The notes beneath the pieces were generated by a model. The model was not told where the DNA came from. It did no database searches and saw nothing but the letters and a program-made list of their open reading frames with translations. A DNA stretch of 64,000 bases from Pararhizobium arenae (lineage in GTDB: Bacteria > Pseudomonadota > Alphaproteobacteria > Rhizobiales > Rhizobiaceae): the NCBI RefSeq assembly GCF_001931685.1, contig NZ_MOOY01000001.1, positions 310,001 through 374,000 on the forward strand. Reading direction: 5' to 3'. The position numbers and the translations under genes are program-made. Below, in pieces: positions 1-10,155 of the stretch. Every line of letters begins with the position of its first letter. Position 1 is the stretch's first letter.

Positions 1-921
<921 letters not shown>

Positions 922-943
922 ACCCGGACCAGACAGGCTAGAC

Positions 944-1714
944 ATGCGCATTCTGTTGACGAACGACGACGGCATCAACGCTGAGGGCCTTGCCGTTCTC
1001 GAACGGATTGCGCTGACCCTCTCCGACGATGTCTGGATCGTGGCACCGGAAACGGATCAGAGCGGCCTGGCGCATTCGCTGACGCTGTCTGAACCTTTGC
1101 GGTTAAGGCAGTTGGGCGAGAAGCGCTTCGCCCTGCGCGGTACGCCGACGGATTGCGTCATCATGGCGGTTCGTAAGGTTCTCGATTTTCCGCCCGATGT
1201 CGTTTTGTCCGGTGTGAATGTCGGGGCCAACCTTGCCGATGACGTAACCTATTCGGGCACGGTCGCGGGCGCCATGGAGGGCCGGCTACAGGGCGCTCGT
1301 TCGTTTGCGTTGAGCCAGGCTTACAGCTATGCGCCGGGCGGCCATATCCCCTGGGACGTCGTCGAGACCCATGCGCCCAAGCTCCTGAAGACGCTGATGG
1401 TGCTCGATCTGCCGGACGGGACGTTCCTCAACGTCAACTTCCCCAACTGCGAAGTCGATGAGGTGGCGGGCACGGCCGTGACCTGCCAAGGCAAGCTCGA
1501 CTACGGCCTGTCCATTGACGAGCGATCGGATGGCCGCGGAAACCCGTATTTCTGGTTGCGATTTGGCGAGCGATTCGGCGATTTCCGCGTCGGAACGGAT
1601 ATCCACGCGATCCGTGAGAAGCATATCTCAGTCACGCCGTTGAAGATCGATCTGACGGATTACGCCGTTCAGGATCGCATAAACCGTCTCCTCCAGGAGG
1701 GCAACGGGGCGTGA
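944..1714 (+). CDS. surE: 5'/3'-nucleotidase SurE
   Basis: SurE is a metal-dependent nucleoside monophosphate phosphatase linked to stationary-phase survival. The protein has 256 residues, a normal length, and opens with [15 protein letters not shown], where the paired aspartates bind the metal; [22 protein letters not shown] follows in the expected place. The ATG has a modest purine-rich stretch upstream. Its last bases overlap the GTG start of the pcm-like gene, which implies translational coupling. The surE, pcm, nlpD order recalls the E. coli stationary-phase cluster. Confidence 0.96.
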   Translation: MRILLTNDDGINAEGLAVLERIALTLSDDVWIVAPETDQSGLAHSLTLSEPLRLRQLGEKRFALRGTPTDCVIMAVRKVLDFPPDVVLSGVNVGANLADDVTYSGTVAGAMEGRLQGARSFALSQAYSYAPGGHIPWDVVETHAPKLLKTLMVLDLPDGTFLNVNFPNCEVDEVAGTAVTCQGKLDYGLSIDERSDGRGNPYFWLRFGERFGDFRVGTDIHAIREKHISVTPLKIDLTDYAVQDRINRLLQEGNGA

Positions 1715-2364
1715 ATGCGCGTCTGATCGAGCAGGAGGGCTTTGCCGCCATGATGCTTCGGCTGCGTGCCGAAGGCATCTCAAGCAAGGAACTGTTGAAT
1801 GCGGTTGAACAGACGCCGCGTTCATTCTTCGTGCCGCCTCATTTCGACAGCGAAGCCTATTCCCCGCGCCTTTTGCCGCTGGAATGCGGTTCGTTTATCG
1901 AGGGTTTCGATTTTGCGGTTCGTTTGCTGCACAATCTCAACCTCAAAACCGGCCAGCGTGTTCTTGAGGTCGGAACCGGCAGCGGCTTCACGGCAGGCGT
2001 TATGGCGAGGATCGCAGAAAGGGTGCTGACGATCGAGCGCTACAAGACACTGGTTACCACGGCGCAACGCAATCTCGAAAAGGCGGGCATCCGCAATGTT
2101 GTCGTGCGCCAGGCAGATGGCAGCACAGGCCTTGCAGGCGAGGGCACCTTCGACCGCATTCTGATTACGGCCGCATTCGAAAGTTTGCCGAGGGTGTTTT
2201 CCGAGCATCTCGTGTCCGGGGGCACCATGATCGTGCCGATCATGGTAAGCCCAAACCAGTGTCGCGTCGTCAGGCTTTCGCGCACAGGAAGCCGTTTCGA
2301 TCGGGAAGACCTGTTCGAAGCGCCTTACCTGCCCATCGTTCCGCAGGTCGCGTCTTTCCTATGA
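1711..2364 (+). CDS. pcm: Protein-L-isoaspartate O-methyltransferase family protein
   Basis: This 217-residue SAM-dependent methyltransferase belongs to the family that repairs isoaspartyl damage in proteins. The SAM-binding motif [13 protein letters not shown] lies near residue 80. It starts with GTG inside the end of surE and ends in an ATGA overlap with the next methyltransferase. In canonical Pcm the segment before the SAM motif reads roughly GQTISQPxxVA; here the corresponding segment is [12 protein letters not shown], so the usual substrate-pocket Ser/Thr residues are not obvious. The family assignment is firm. Repair activity is inferred from family and context and could be altered. 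Confidence 0.85.
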   Translation: MNARLIEQEGFAAMMLRLRAEGISSKELLNAVEQTPRSFFVPPHFDSEAYSPRLLPLECGSFIEGFDFAVRLLHNLNLKTGQRVLEVGTGSGFTAGVMARIAERVLTIERYKTLVTTAQRNLEKAGIRNVVVRQADGSTGLAGEGTFDRILITAAFESLPRVFSEHLVSGGTMIVPIMVSPNQCRVVRLSRTGSRFDREDLFEAPYLPIVPQVASFL

Positions 2365-3101
2365 AGAGCGGCCTCGACGAAATCTACGTCGATCGCGTTC
2401 TGACGTCGCTCTATGACGCCCTCAATCCGGCGGGCGAGGATACCGGGTTTTATCTTTCGCTGCCGGCCCCCGGATCGGCCATTCTCGATATCGGATGCGG
2501 CACTGGGCTGCTTGGCGTCGAGTTCGCCCGCCACGGGCATGATGTCACCGGTCTCGATCCTGCCGCAGCGATGCTGGAGATTGCGAAAGACCGCCCGGGT
2601 GGCGAGCGGGTCAATTGGCTGCAGGCGGACGCCCGTGACTTCGATCTGAACCGGATGTTCGATCTGATTTTAATGACGGGCCATGTTTTCCAGGTGTTTC
2701 TCGAGGATGAGGATGCGCTGCGCGCACTGACTGCGGCGCGACGGCACCTGAAGCCCGGCGGGCGGCTGGTGTTCGAAAGCCGCAATCCGGCTGCAAGAGG
2801 GTGGGAGGCGTGGACGCCACTTCATTCTCGAAAAGTGATCGAGCATCCTGCCCTTGGCCGCGTCGAGACCTGGCACAGCGTTGACGACGTGAAGGCCGGA
2901 CGTGTCGCCTTCTTCAGTTTTTGCCAACTCCCGGGGAGGCCGGTTCCGATCGTTTCTCGCAGCGAACTCGCCTTTCGCAGTGTCGGAGAACTTGACGATC
3001 TGCTGAGCGCCAGCGGCTTTCGGGACACACGCTGGCTTGGCGATTGGCATGGCAAGCCGCTTGACGCCGACTCGGCGGAAATCATCGTTATCGCGCGTTA
3101 A
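2361..3101 (+). CDS. Class I SAM-dependent methyltransferase, substrate unknown
   Basis: This is a 246-residue methyltransferase with a Rossmann-type SAM site: ILDIGCGTGLLGVEFARHG near residue 40, followed by an acidic residue at the end of strand 2 and LKPGGRLVFESRNP. The ATG overlaps the pcm-like stop codon as ATGA, so the two genes are probably translationally coupled. An upstream in-frame start is possible but would run inside pcm without a ribosome-binding site. Nothing in the sequence identifies the substrate; a small molecule or a protein are both possible. Confidence 0.85.
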   Translation: MKSGLDEIYVDRVLTSLYDALNPAGEDTGFYLSLPAPGSAILDIGCGTGLLGVEFARHGHDVTGLDPAAAMLEIAKDRPGGERVNWLQADARDFDLNRMFDLILMTGHVFQVFLEDEDALRALTAARRHLKPGGRLVFESRNPAARGWEAWTPLHSRKVIEHPALGRVETWHSVDDVKAGRVAFFSFCQLPGRPVPIVSRSELAFRSVGELDDLLSASGFRDTRWLGDWHGKPLDADSAEIIVIAR

Positions 3102-3317
3102 TCGGTTCCGAGCCGGGCTCCGAGCGAACCGGCGCTTCTTTGCTGATCGCAATTTTTGCTTGTATTTCAACTTGTTAATTTTTCGTTAACGAACGTCAGC
3201 CTCGCGCAAGCTTCGGAGCGTAGCCAAAATCCATCAGTTGCGAAGTGCTGTGGGCTGGCGTCTGGCATCGACCTGTTTTTGTCAGCTCCTCAAGCATCCG
3301 GCGCAGGAGTTGGAACG

Positions 3318-3971
3318 ATGCAGATTGCAAGCAGATTGAATTCGGCCGCCAGCGGCGATGGCCTTGGCAATCGTGCAGGGCGCATGGATGGCACGAACGT
3401 TTCGAGCCAAAGCGAGAGCAGTTCCACCCAAGCCGCGCTCATCGGGGGGTATGATCCGTCTTCCCGGGTATCTCTTTCGGCCGAAGCCCTTCTGTATCTA
3501 AGTCGCACGAAGAAAACGACAGAGAAATACCCCGCCCTTACGCGGGATGAGTGGGCCAACACCTTGTCGCCGCAACTGGCTGCCCGGGAGTATCAGGCTT
3601 TCGGGAAGTATTCGGAAAGCGGTGATTTTCAGGCCTACTACCGCGCCTTCATCAACTATTACGATGCCCTCCGCCCGGAAGATCAGAACAGTCTTCGCTA
3701 TTTCGGGACGCGCGAAGCCGCCGTGGCGGGGCTGCGCTCGCTCGACTACAACGACGCCGCCGGACTTGAGCCGGAAACCGGATTTCAAACGCTGGTCAGC
3801 GTTCTGCTGGATGAAAGCAAAGACGCTGCGAGTGTCACGGAACCTGCTCCCGGAAGCCTCGTGGCGGGTGATATGTTTACCTGGGATACGGTCGGCATCA
3901 GCTATGAGGATGTGTCTGAGACCCGTGCCGAATTTTCAGAGATCGATCGGCTTTATCAGGAAAGCTTCTGA
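3318..3971 (+). CDS. Hypothetical protein, 217 residues
   Basis: No family was recognised. The start at 3318 was chosen because AGGAG lies about 9 bp upstream, while the longer frame back to 3156 runs through AT-rich leader DNA. The first 60 or so residues are rich in Ser, Gly and Ala and look disordered. The rest is mixed helical with many aromatic residues (SGDFQAYYRAFINYYDALRP near the middle). There is no signal peptide or membrane segment. It stands alone between the methyltransferase and the NlpD-like lipoprotein with about 200 bp before it, so it probably has its own promoter. Confidence 0.7.
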   Translation: MQIASRLNSAASGDGLGNRAGRMDGTNVSSQSESSSTQAALIGGYDPSSRVSLSAEALLYLSRTKKTTEKYPALTRDEWANTLSPQLAAREYQAFGKYSESGDFQAYYRAFINYYDALRPEDQNSLRYFGTREAAVAGLRSLDYNDAAGLEPETGFQTLVSVLLDESKDAASVTEPAPGSLVAGDMFTWDTVGISYEDVSETRAEFSEIDRLYQESF

Positions 3972-4111
3972 CGCAAGCGGCTGCCGTTCAGCCGCCATCG
4001 TAAGGATCATGGTTATCAAACCATCAAAAAACTGCCCGTTTTAACGGTGCGGTAACTCTAATGCGTTTTAATCGAACCTACATCGAGTTGCGTTCCAAGT
4101 AGGTAAGCGTC

Positions 4112-5644
4112 ATGCGTATTAGAGTATCGTCGAGTACGGGTAGGTCAGTCGTTCGTCTGTGCGCGGCCATTCTTCTGGCTGGTGTTGCAAGCGGATGCAG
4201 CTCGGATGCTTCCCGGTTTGGTGGGCTTTTTTCAAAGTCCGACGAGCTCACGACCAGCTCCATTTCTTCGAATGGCGTCCCGATCCCGCGCGGTGACATC
4301 CAGGGGGCCGGTTCCGGCATGTCGCCGGTCATGGCAGCCAACAATCGGGAGCAGGCGCTGGATCAGCCATTCCCCGATCCGGTCAATACCGCTTCCACGC
4401 CGATCTCCGGTGCGCGCGCGGCCTCGACGCCAATGAATGTTCAGCGCCAGGCGCTGGCCGATCCCTCTGCTTCCTCCGCGCAGGAGAAGCCGCTTGCTCA
4501 GCCGTTCCCCGCTGCTGCGGAAAAAGCTCCTGAGAAAACCCAGGGGCAGCAGGTCGAAACCGCCGGCAAGAAGGGTGGCTGGTCGACGACAAACGCTCCG
4601 GCCGTGCTGCTGAGGCAGGGTGATACGATCGCCACGCTCGCCAATCGTTTCGGTGTGCCGGAAAAGGAAATCTTGAAGGCAAACGGCCTGAAGTCCGCTT
4701 CGCAGGCGGAGCCCGGTCAACGCATTCTCATCCCGACGTTCAACGTTGCCGCCAGTGCTGCCAAGGCATCTGCTTCCGATGCTGCTGCAAGCCTTGATGT
4801 CGATAAGCAGAAGAATGCCCCGGTCCTGCCGAACAGCCGCGACGTTGCCATTCTTCCTGGTCAGTCCCAGTCCCGCGAAAAGGGTGTTGCCGGCGCCGAC
4901 ATGGCGGCAGGCAAGCAGCCGGTATCCGGCGACGGCAACGGGCAGGGCGGTGGATACACGGTGCAGGCCGGCGATTCTCTCAACCGCATCGCCAAGGCCA
5001 ACGGCGTTTCGGTCGATGCGTTGCGCAAGGCAAACGGCCTGACCAGCGGTGCAATCCGCGTCGGTCAGACGCTGAAGCTGCCGGCTGCCGACAATGTCAG
5101 CACTGCGTCCATTCCGAAAAAGACGGAAGAGGTGAAGGTTGCCAAGGTTGAAGTCGCGAAGACGGAGGAGACCAAGGTTGCTGCCTATGCACCTCCGGTA
5201 GCGAAGGAATCTGTTTCCGAAGCCGCGGCCAAGAGCGACGTCAGCGAAGCCTCGCCGAAGGCGACGGGCATAAGCAAATATCGCTGGCCGGTGCGCGGTG
5301 CAGTCGTCGCGGGCTACGGCGCCAATGTCGATGGCAACCGCAATGACGGCATCAATATCTCGGTACCCGAGGGCACGCCGATCAAGGCAGCGGAAAACGG
5401 CGTGGTCATCTATTCCGGTAGCAGCCTGAAGGAACTCGGGAATGCCGTTCTGGTTCGTCATGACGACGGTACGGTGACAGTGTACGGCAACGCCTCGGAG
5501 CTGAAGGTTCAGCGCGGCCAGAAAATCCAGCGCGGTCAGACGATCGCCTCGTCCGGCATGAGCGGTACGGCCAGCCAGCCGCAAGTCCACTTCGAGGTGC
5601 GCAAGAACGCAACGGCGGTCAACCCGGTCACCTTCCTCGAATAG
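4112..5644 (+). CDS. NlpD-like lipoprotein, LysM-LysM-degenerate M23
   Basis: This is a 510-residue envelope lipoprotein that probably helps control peptidoglycan amidases at division. An N-terminal signal segment ends in a lipobox (LAGVASGC). LysM peptidoglycan-binding repeats lie near residues 161-207 and 280-326, with a low-complexity Ala/Lys-rich linker between and after them, and an M23 (LytM) domain runs from about 389 to 508. In that domain the metal ligands of true peptidases are lost: N411 and N415 replace His and Asp, N460 replaces the central His, and Q491 replaces the first His of the HxH motif, leaving H493. Such degenerate LytM domains are known from E. coli NlpD and EnvC, which activate amidases. 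A strong terminator follows. Confidence 0.92.
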   Translation: MRIRVSSSTGRSVVRLCAAILLAGVASGCSSDASRFGGLFSKSDELTTSSISSNGVPIPRGDIQGAGSGMSPVMAANNREQALDQPFPDPVNTASTPISGARAASTPMNVQRQALADPSASSAQEKPLAQPFPAAAEKAPEKTQGQQVETAGKKGGWSTTNAPAVLLRQGDTIATLANRFGVPEKEILKANGLKSASQAEPGQRILIPTFNVAASAAKASASDAAASLDVDKQKNAPVLPNSRDVAILPGQSQSREKGVAGADMAAGKQPVSGDGNGQGGGYTVQAGDSLNRIAKANGVSVDALRKANGLTSGAIRVGQTLKLPAADNVSTASIPKKTEEVKVAKVEVAKTEETKVAAYAPPVAKESVSEAAAKSDVSEASPKATGISKYRWPVRGAVVAGYGANVDGNRNDGINISVPEGTPIKAAENGVVIYSGSSLKELGNAVLVRHDDGTVTVYGNASELKVQRGQKIQRGQTIASSGMSGTASQPQVHFEVRKNATAVNPVTFLE

Positions 5645-5664
5645 ATCGTCATCAATTAACAGCA

Positions 5665-5693
5665 AAGCCGCGTTCGGCAGAGCGCGGCTTTTT
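5665..5693 (+). terminator. Rho-independent terminator after the NlpD-like gene
   Basis: The arms AAGCCGCG and CGCGGCTT pair around a 10-base loop and run into a T tract. It lies 20 bp past the stop codon, between convergent genes. Confidence 0.85.
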
Positions 5694-5717
5694 GCGTTCG
5701 TGCAAGGACTGTTGCCC

Positions 5718-6590
5718 TCAGCCCAGCTCGATCTTCTTTTCGTAGCGCCCGGCAAGATCCTGAATGAACTGGAAGGCGACGCGCCCGGAGCGCGAACCGC
5801 GCGTGGTGCTCCATTCCAGAGCTTCAGCGTGAAGCTTTTCAGTTTCGATATCAATTCCGACATGAGCGGCGTAACCGTCGATCATCGCCAGATAATCGTC
5901 CTGGCTGCATTTGTAGAAGCCCAGCCATAGTCCGAAGCGATCCGAGAGTGAGACCTTCTCCTCGACGGCTTCAGATGGATTGATTGCGGTCGATTGTTCG
6001 TTTTCCATCATATCGCGCGGCAAAAGATGCCGGCGGTTCGACGTCGCATAGAGCAGCACGTTGTCGGGACGGCCTTCGATGCCGCCGTCAAGCACGGCCT
6101 TCAGAGACTTGTACGAGGTGTCGTCGTGATCGAAGGACAGGTCGTCGCAGAAAACCAGAACCGGTACCGGGGCCTTTTTCAGGATATCCATCAGCGCGGG
6201 CAGGGTGGCGATATCTTCCCGATGCACTTCCACGAGTTTCACCCGCACGCCGGTCTCGTTCGAAACGGCGGCATGGACGGCTTTTACCAGGGATGACTTG
6301 CCCATGCCGCGGGCGCCCCAGAGCAGCACATTGTTGGCCGGAAAGCCCCGGGCGAAACGCAGCGTGTTGTCATGCAGGATGTCTCGAACGTGGTCTACGC
6401 CCCGGATCAGGCCCATCTCGATCCGGTTCGGCTTCGTCACGGGCTGGAGCCAATGGGTTTGAGGCACCCAGACGAAACATTCCGCTGCTTCCCAGTCGTT
6501 GACGGCCCGCTCGGGCCCGGCAAGACGCTCAAGTGCAACATTGAGCTTTCGCATCTCTGCGAGAAGAAGATCGATCTTTGTATCCTGCAT
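5718..6590 (-). CDS. DUF815-family AAA-type ATPase
   Basis: This is an ATP-binding protein of about 290 residues. The Walker A motif reads LLWGARGMGKSSLVKA and a Walker B-like segment VPVLVFCDDLSFD follows, with a sensor-like YATSNRRHL. This matches DUF815 proteins, which are widespread in alphaproteobacteria and have no settled function. The start MQDTKIDLL at 6590 is preferred because it begins the helical N-terminal segment; MGAMQDT at 6599 is an alternative and the ribosome-binding site does not decide. It is transcribed alone and converges on the NlpD-like gene. Confidence 0.85.
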   Translation of the reverse strand: MQDTKIDLLLAEMRKLNVALERLAGPERAVNDWEAAECFVWVPQTHWLQPVTKPNRIEMGLIRGVDHVRDILHDNTLRFARGFPANNVLLWGARGMGKSSLVKAVHAAVSNETGVRVKLVEVHREDIATLPALMDILKKAPVPVLVFCDDLSFDHDDTSYKSLKAVLDGGIEGRPDNVLLYATSNRRHLLPRDMMENEQSTAINPSEAVEEKVSLSDRFGLWLGFYKCSQDDYLAMIDGYAAHVGIDIETEKLHAEALEWSTTRGSRSGRVAFQFIQDLAGRYEKKIELG

Positions 6591-6817
6591 GGCACCCATC
6601 CCGAGTGGAAAGACTGACCGTCGCCTAACATGCCGTAGACTGCTGCGAAAGGTCGCGTACCCCCTCACGGCGACCTGTTGGGCGGTGCTTTTTCTGTATG
6701 AGGACGGTTTCACGGTATACTGCTGTCGGGGTGAGTTGCATTCGCTGCCGGCTTTCCTATATTCCGGCCACCCGAAACGCGGGCTCGCCCCGCAATGACG
6801 CATTCAAGGAGTGATCA

Positions 6818-7153
6818 ATGTTCATTACTGAGGCTTTCGCCCAGACGGCAACCGCACCCGCAGCAGGCGGTGCGGATATCCTCATGTCCATCCTGCCGTT
6901 TCTGCTGATTTTCGTCGTAATGTACTTCCTGATCATTCGTCCGCAGCGCGCCAACATGAAGCGTCGCGAGGAACTTCTGAAGAACATTCGCCGCAACGAC
7001 CAGATCGTCACTGGCGGCGGCATCGTCGGCAAAGTGACGAAGGTTGTCGATGACAAAGAACTGGAAGTCGAAATTGCTGACGGCGTGAAGATTCGTGTGG
7101 TACGCAGTGGCGTATCCGAAGTCCGCGTGAAGGGTGAACCCGTCAAGGAATAA
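6818..7153 (+). CDS. yajC: Sec translocon accessory subunit YajC
   Basis: This 111-residue inner-membrane protein joins SecDF in the holo-translocon. The N-terminal segment ADILMSILPFLLIFVVMYFLIIRPQ is the single membrane helix and ends in the family hallmark FLIIRPQ. The cytoplasmic tail carries GDQIVTGGG-type residues (NDQIVTGGGIVGKV). AAGGAG lies 7 bp before the ATG. secDF follows 61 bp downstream after a strongly structured spacer, so the two form an operon. Confidence 0.97.
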   Translation: MFITEAFAQTATAPAAGGADILMSILPFLLIFVVMYFLIIRPQRANMKRREELLKNIRRNDQIVTGGGIVGKVTKVVDDKELEVEIADGVKIRVVRSGVSEVRVKGEPVKE

Positions 7154-7213
7154 GCTCTCAAGCGCAGGAGGCCGGATAAAACGGCCTCCCTCAACGCCTT
7201 TAGTCGAGAGCTT
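7152..7213 (+). promoter_or_regulatory. Nested perfect hairpin in the yajC-secDF spacer
   Basis: The outer arms AAGCTCTC (7152-7159) and GAGAGCTT (7206-7213) are perfectly complementary. They enclose a second perfect stem, GGAGGCCG (7167-7174) with CGGCCTCC (7182-7189). The outer 5' arm begins inside the yajC stop codon, and the outer 3' arm holds the only purine-rich candidate ribosome-binding site of secDF, just before its ATG at 7215. This would suit coupling of secDF translation to termination on yajC. No U tract follows, so it is not a terminator. Confidence 0.55.
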
Positions 7214-7214
7214 C

Positions 7215-9758
7215 ATGCCTTATTTCGCCCGCTGGAAGACCTTCATTGTCTGGCTTGTCGTGCTCCTGAGCATGATTGTCGCCCTTCCGAACGTCTTGCC
7301 GCAGGACACTCTCGACAGACTACCGGACTGGCTGCCGAAGAAGCAGCTGGTTCTTGGGCTCGATCTCGAAGGCGGCTCTCGCATCAGTCTCCAGGTGGAG
7401 CGCGACAATGTGGTGGCCTCAAGCCTGCGCGCCAGCGTCAACGAGGCCGCCACCCTTTTGCGCTCTGCCGGGGTACCCTATACCGGCCTGAATGGCATTG
7501 GTCAGACGATCGAGCTGACGGTTCCCGATCCTTCCCGCCTTGATGCGGCGCGTGCGGCCCTCAAGCCCATGGCGGACCGGCTCGTGGGCGAAGCTGGAAA
7601 ACAAGTTCCCGAATTTTCAATTCCGCCAGCCGAAAATGGTCTCCTGCGGATCGAATTGACCGACAAGGGCGTAGAGCGCCGCCTGTCCGCGGATGCGGAT
7701 CAGTCCGTCAACATTCTCTCTGAACGGCTGGAAAGCCTTGGCGGCAAGCCGCCTGCCATCAGCCGGCGCGGCATCGATCGCATCATCGTCCAGATTCCGG
7801 GCTTGCACGATCCCGAGCAGCTGAAGAGCATCATGACGCAGGCAGGCGATTTCTCCTACCGGCAGATGGATATGTCGATGACGGTTGAAGCCGCTGTCAA
7901 CGGCACGCCGCCGGCGGGGTCCGAGGTGGTCTATTCCGCGGACGATCCGCCGATCGGACGGCTTCTCAAGCGCGAGCCGGTGTTCTCCTCAACAGATATT
8001 ACCAGTGTCGAGACGGCGCTGGATGGCGAAGGCCCCGTGGTCAACATGGGGCTGACACCGGAAGCATCTGCGCGTCTGGCCCAGGCGACCCAGGCGACGA
8101 CGGGAACGACGCTGGCGGTCGTTCTGGATGGGCTCATCGTTGCCGAACCGCTTGTCCGCAGCCCGATCACGGACGGACGCGTGACGCTCGCGGCCGAAAT
8201 GAGCCCCGAAGGTGCCGAAGATCTGACCATTCTCCTGCAGAGCGGCCCACTGCCGGCGGCACTCACCGTGCTTGAGGAGCGTTCCATCGGTGCGGGCCGG
8301 GGGAGCGAATCGATCCAGTCGATTTTGCGCAGCGGCCTGATCGGCGCGCTTCTCGTCGGCCTCTTCATGTTCGGTTTCTATGGGTTCTTCGGTCTTGTCG
8401 CCAATGTAGCCGTGGTGCTCAACGTCGTGATGATCCTTGCCGTACTGACGGCTAGCGGGCTCGCGCTTACCTTGCCGGGGGTCGCCGGTATCGTTCTGAC
8501 GATCGGCATGGCAGTCGATAGCAACGTGCTGATCTATGAGCGCATTCGCGAGGAGGTGAAGCATGGCCGCTCGGTGCTCGATGCCGTCCAGCACGGTTTC
8601 GCCCGCGCCTTTGCGGCAATCGTCGATGCCAACATCACCACGCTGATCGCGGCGATCATTCTTCTTTATCTCGGCACGGGCTCGATCCGCGGCTTCGCCG
8701 TGACGTTGGCGATCGGTATCGTGACGACGCTGTTTACCGCCTTTACGCTGACGCGGGTGATGCTGATGGTCTGGCTGGCGAAGCGTCATCCGACCGAATT
8801 GCCCGCCGGCATCCGCACCGGCATCTTCGATGGCGCCGCGATCCGTTTCATGGCGATCCGCAACTACGTCTTCTCGCTGACAGCCCTTTTGTCGCTGCTC
8901 TCGATGCTGGCCTTCGGTGCGCTTGGCCTCAATCTCGGCATCGACTTCTCTGGCGGCGCGGTGATCGAGCTCAGGGCAAAGCAGGGCGATGCCGATCTCG
9001 AGGATATTCGTGCGCGCCTGGGCGAACTCAATCTGGGCGTCGTGACGGCCCAGCCCTTCGGGTCCCGGCAGGATGTCGTGGTGCGCGTGCAGTCGCGCGA
9101 GGGCGGAGAAAATGCCGAGCAGACATCGGCGCTGATCGTGCGCGGCGAACTTGAGGACAGTTACGATGTTCGCCGTGTGGAGGTCGTCGGCCCATCGGTA
9201 TCAGGAGAACTTACACGCGCCGCAACCATCGGCATCCTGATTTCGCTCCTGGCGATCATCATCTACATCTGGGTCCGGTTTGAGTGGCAGTTCTCCGTCG
9301 GGGCGATCGTGGCGACGCTACACGACGTCCTGTTGACGATCGGTCTCTTCGTCGTGACCGGTCTGGAGTTCAATCTCGCAAGCGTGGCGGCCCTGCTGAC
9401 CATTGTCGGTTATTCGCTGAACGATACGGTCGTCGTTTATGACCGGATCCGCGAAAACCTGAAGCGTTACCCGCGGATGCCGTTGCCGATCCTGATCGAC
9501 ACGTCAATCAACCAGACCCTTTCCCGGACTGTGCTGACGGGCGCAACGACCATTCTTGCTTTGGCGGCTCTGTCTCTGTTCGGCGGAGAAGCGATCCAGT
9601 CCTTCGCCTTCGTGATGTTGTTCGGTATCGCCGTCGCAACCTTCTCGTCTATCTATGTCGCCGGGCCGGTGCTGATCCTCTTCAAACTGCGCCACGGAAC
9701 GCCTGACGGAGGCGTGAAACATCCAGCTTCTGGACAGACCGCCGCAAAAGGGGCATGA
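7215..9758 (+). CDS. secDF: Fused protein translocase subunits SecD-SecF
   Basis: This 847-residue RND-family membrane protein uses proton-motive force to pull exported proteins across the inner membrane. The SecD half (about 1-520) has the first helix, LGLDLEGGSRISL, a large periplasmic domain and the six-helix block with IGMAVDSNVLIYERIREE. The SecF half (about 530-847) restarts with LGIDFSGGAVIELR and has GYSLNDTVVVYDRIREN. The single-chain fusion is seen in many alphaproteobacteria. The ATG at 7215 gives the expected N-terminal helix; the longer frame upstream reads through the yajC end. It overlaps the next gene by 4 bp (ATGA). Confidence 0.97.
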   Translation: MPYFARWKTFIVWLVVLLSMIVALPNVLPQDTLDRLPDWLPKKQLVLGLDLEGGSRISLQVERDNVVASSLRASVNEAATLLRSAGVPYTGLNGIGQTIELTVPDPSRLDAARAALKPMADRLVGEAGKQVPEFSIPPAENGLLRIELTDKGVERRLSADADQSVNILSERLESLGGKPPAISRRGIDRIIVQIPGLHDPEQLKSIMTQAGDFSYRQMDMSMTVEAAVNGTPPAGSEVVYSADDPPIGRLLKREPVFSSTDITSVETALDGEGPVVNMGLTPEASARLAQATQATTGTTLAVVLDGLIVAEPLVRSPITDGRVTLAAEMSPEGAEDLTILLQSGPLPAALTVLEERSIGAGRGSESIQSILRSGLIGALLVGLFMFGFYGFFGLVANVAVVLNVVMILAVLTASGLALTLPGVAGIVLTIGMAVDSNVLIYERIREEVKHGRSVLDAVQHGFARAFAAIVDANITTLIAAIILLYLGTGSIRGFAVTLAIGIVTTLFTAFTLTRVMLMVWLAKRHPTELPAGIRTGIFDGAAIRFMAIRNYVFSLTALLSLLSMLAFGALGLNLGIDFSGGAVIELRAKQGDADLEDIRARLGELNLGVVTAQPFGSRQDVVVRVQSREGGENAEQTSALIVRGELEDSYDVRRVEVVGPSVSGELTRAATIGILISLLAIIIYIWVRFEWQFSVGAIVATLHDVLLTIGLFVVTGLEFNLASVAALLTIVGYSLNDTVVVYDRIRENLKRYPRMPLPILIDTSINQTLSRTVLTGATTILALAALSLFGGEAIQSFAFVMLFGIAVATFSSIYVAGPVLILFKLRHGTPDGGVKHPASGQTAAKGA

Positions 9759-10153
9759 GGTGCGCCATGCGCAGACAGATTGAAATTCGAAACGCCCATT
9801 TCCCCGGGCAGGCCCCGATCGATACCTATGGCAATGGTGGCTTTCGCTTTGCCGAAATGTCCCATCGTGGCTCTCTGCTGATGCTGCCGTCGGGTATTTA
9901 CGGGTGGGGCTTTACGGAAGGCGACCCGCTGACAGTCGAAGCCTTTGAGCAGGTTTTTGCCGAAGCCGACAGGATCGAAGTGATGCTGGTGGGCACGGGC
10001 AAGGACATCCGACCGCTTCCGGCCGATCTGAAGGCCCGCTTCCGCGAACTGGGCATCTCATCCGATCCGATGAGCACGGGGGCAGCCGTGCGCACCTACA
10101 ACATCATGCTTGCCGAATCGCGTGCCGTCGCAGCGGCCTTCGTCGCCGTTTAA
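9755..10153 (+). CDS. Mth938-domain (NDUFAF3-like) protein
   Basis: This 132-residue protein has the Mth938 fold signature: IDTYGNGGFRFAEMSHRGSLLMLPSGIYGW followed by VEVMLVGTGK-type sequence (IEVMLVGTGKDIRPLP) and a region ending in AVRTYNIMLAESR. The human relative NDUFAF3 is an assembly factor for respiratory complex I and bacterial homologues often sit beside secDF, as here. The start overlaps the secDF stop. No catalytic residues are recognisable. A role in complex I assembly is inferred by homology, not shown. Confidence 0.85.
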   Translation: MRCAMRRQIEIRNAHFPGQAPIDTYGNGGFRFAEMSHRGSLLMLPSGIYGWGFTEGDPLTVEAFEQVFAEADRIEVMLVGTGKDIRPLPADLKARFRELGISSDPMSTGAAVRTYNIMLAESRAVAAAFVAV

Positions 10154-10155
10154 AA

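Noticed and set aside
4232-5863. A 543-codon open frame opposite the NlpD-like gene
   Set aside because: The plus strand encodes a lipobox, LysM repeats and an M23 domain; the opposite frame has none and runs through a terminator.
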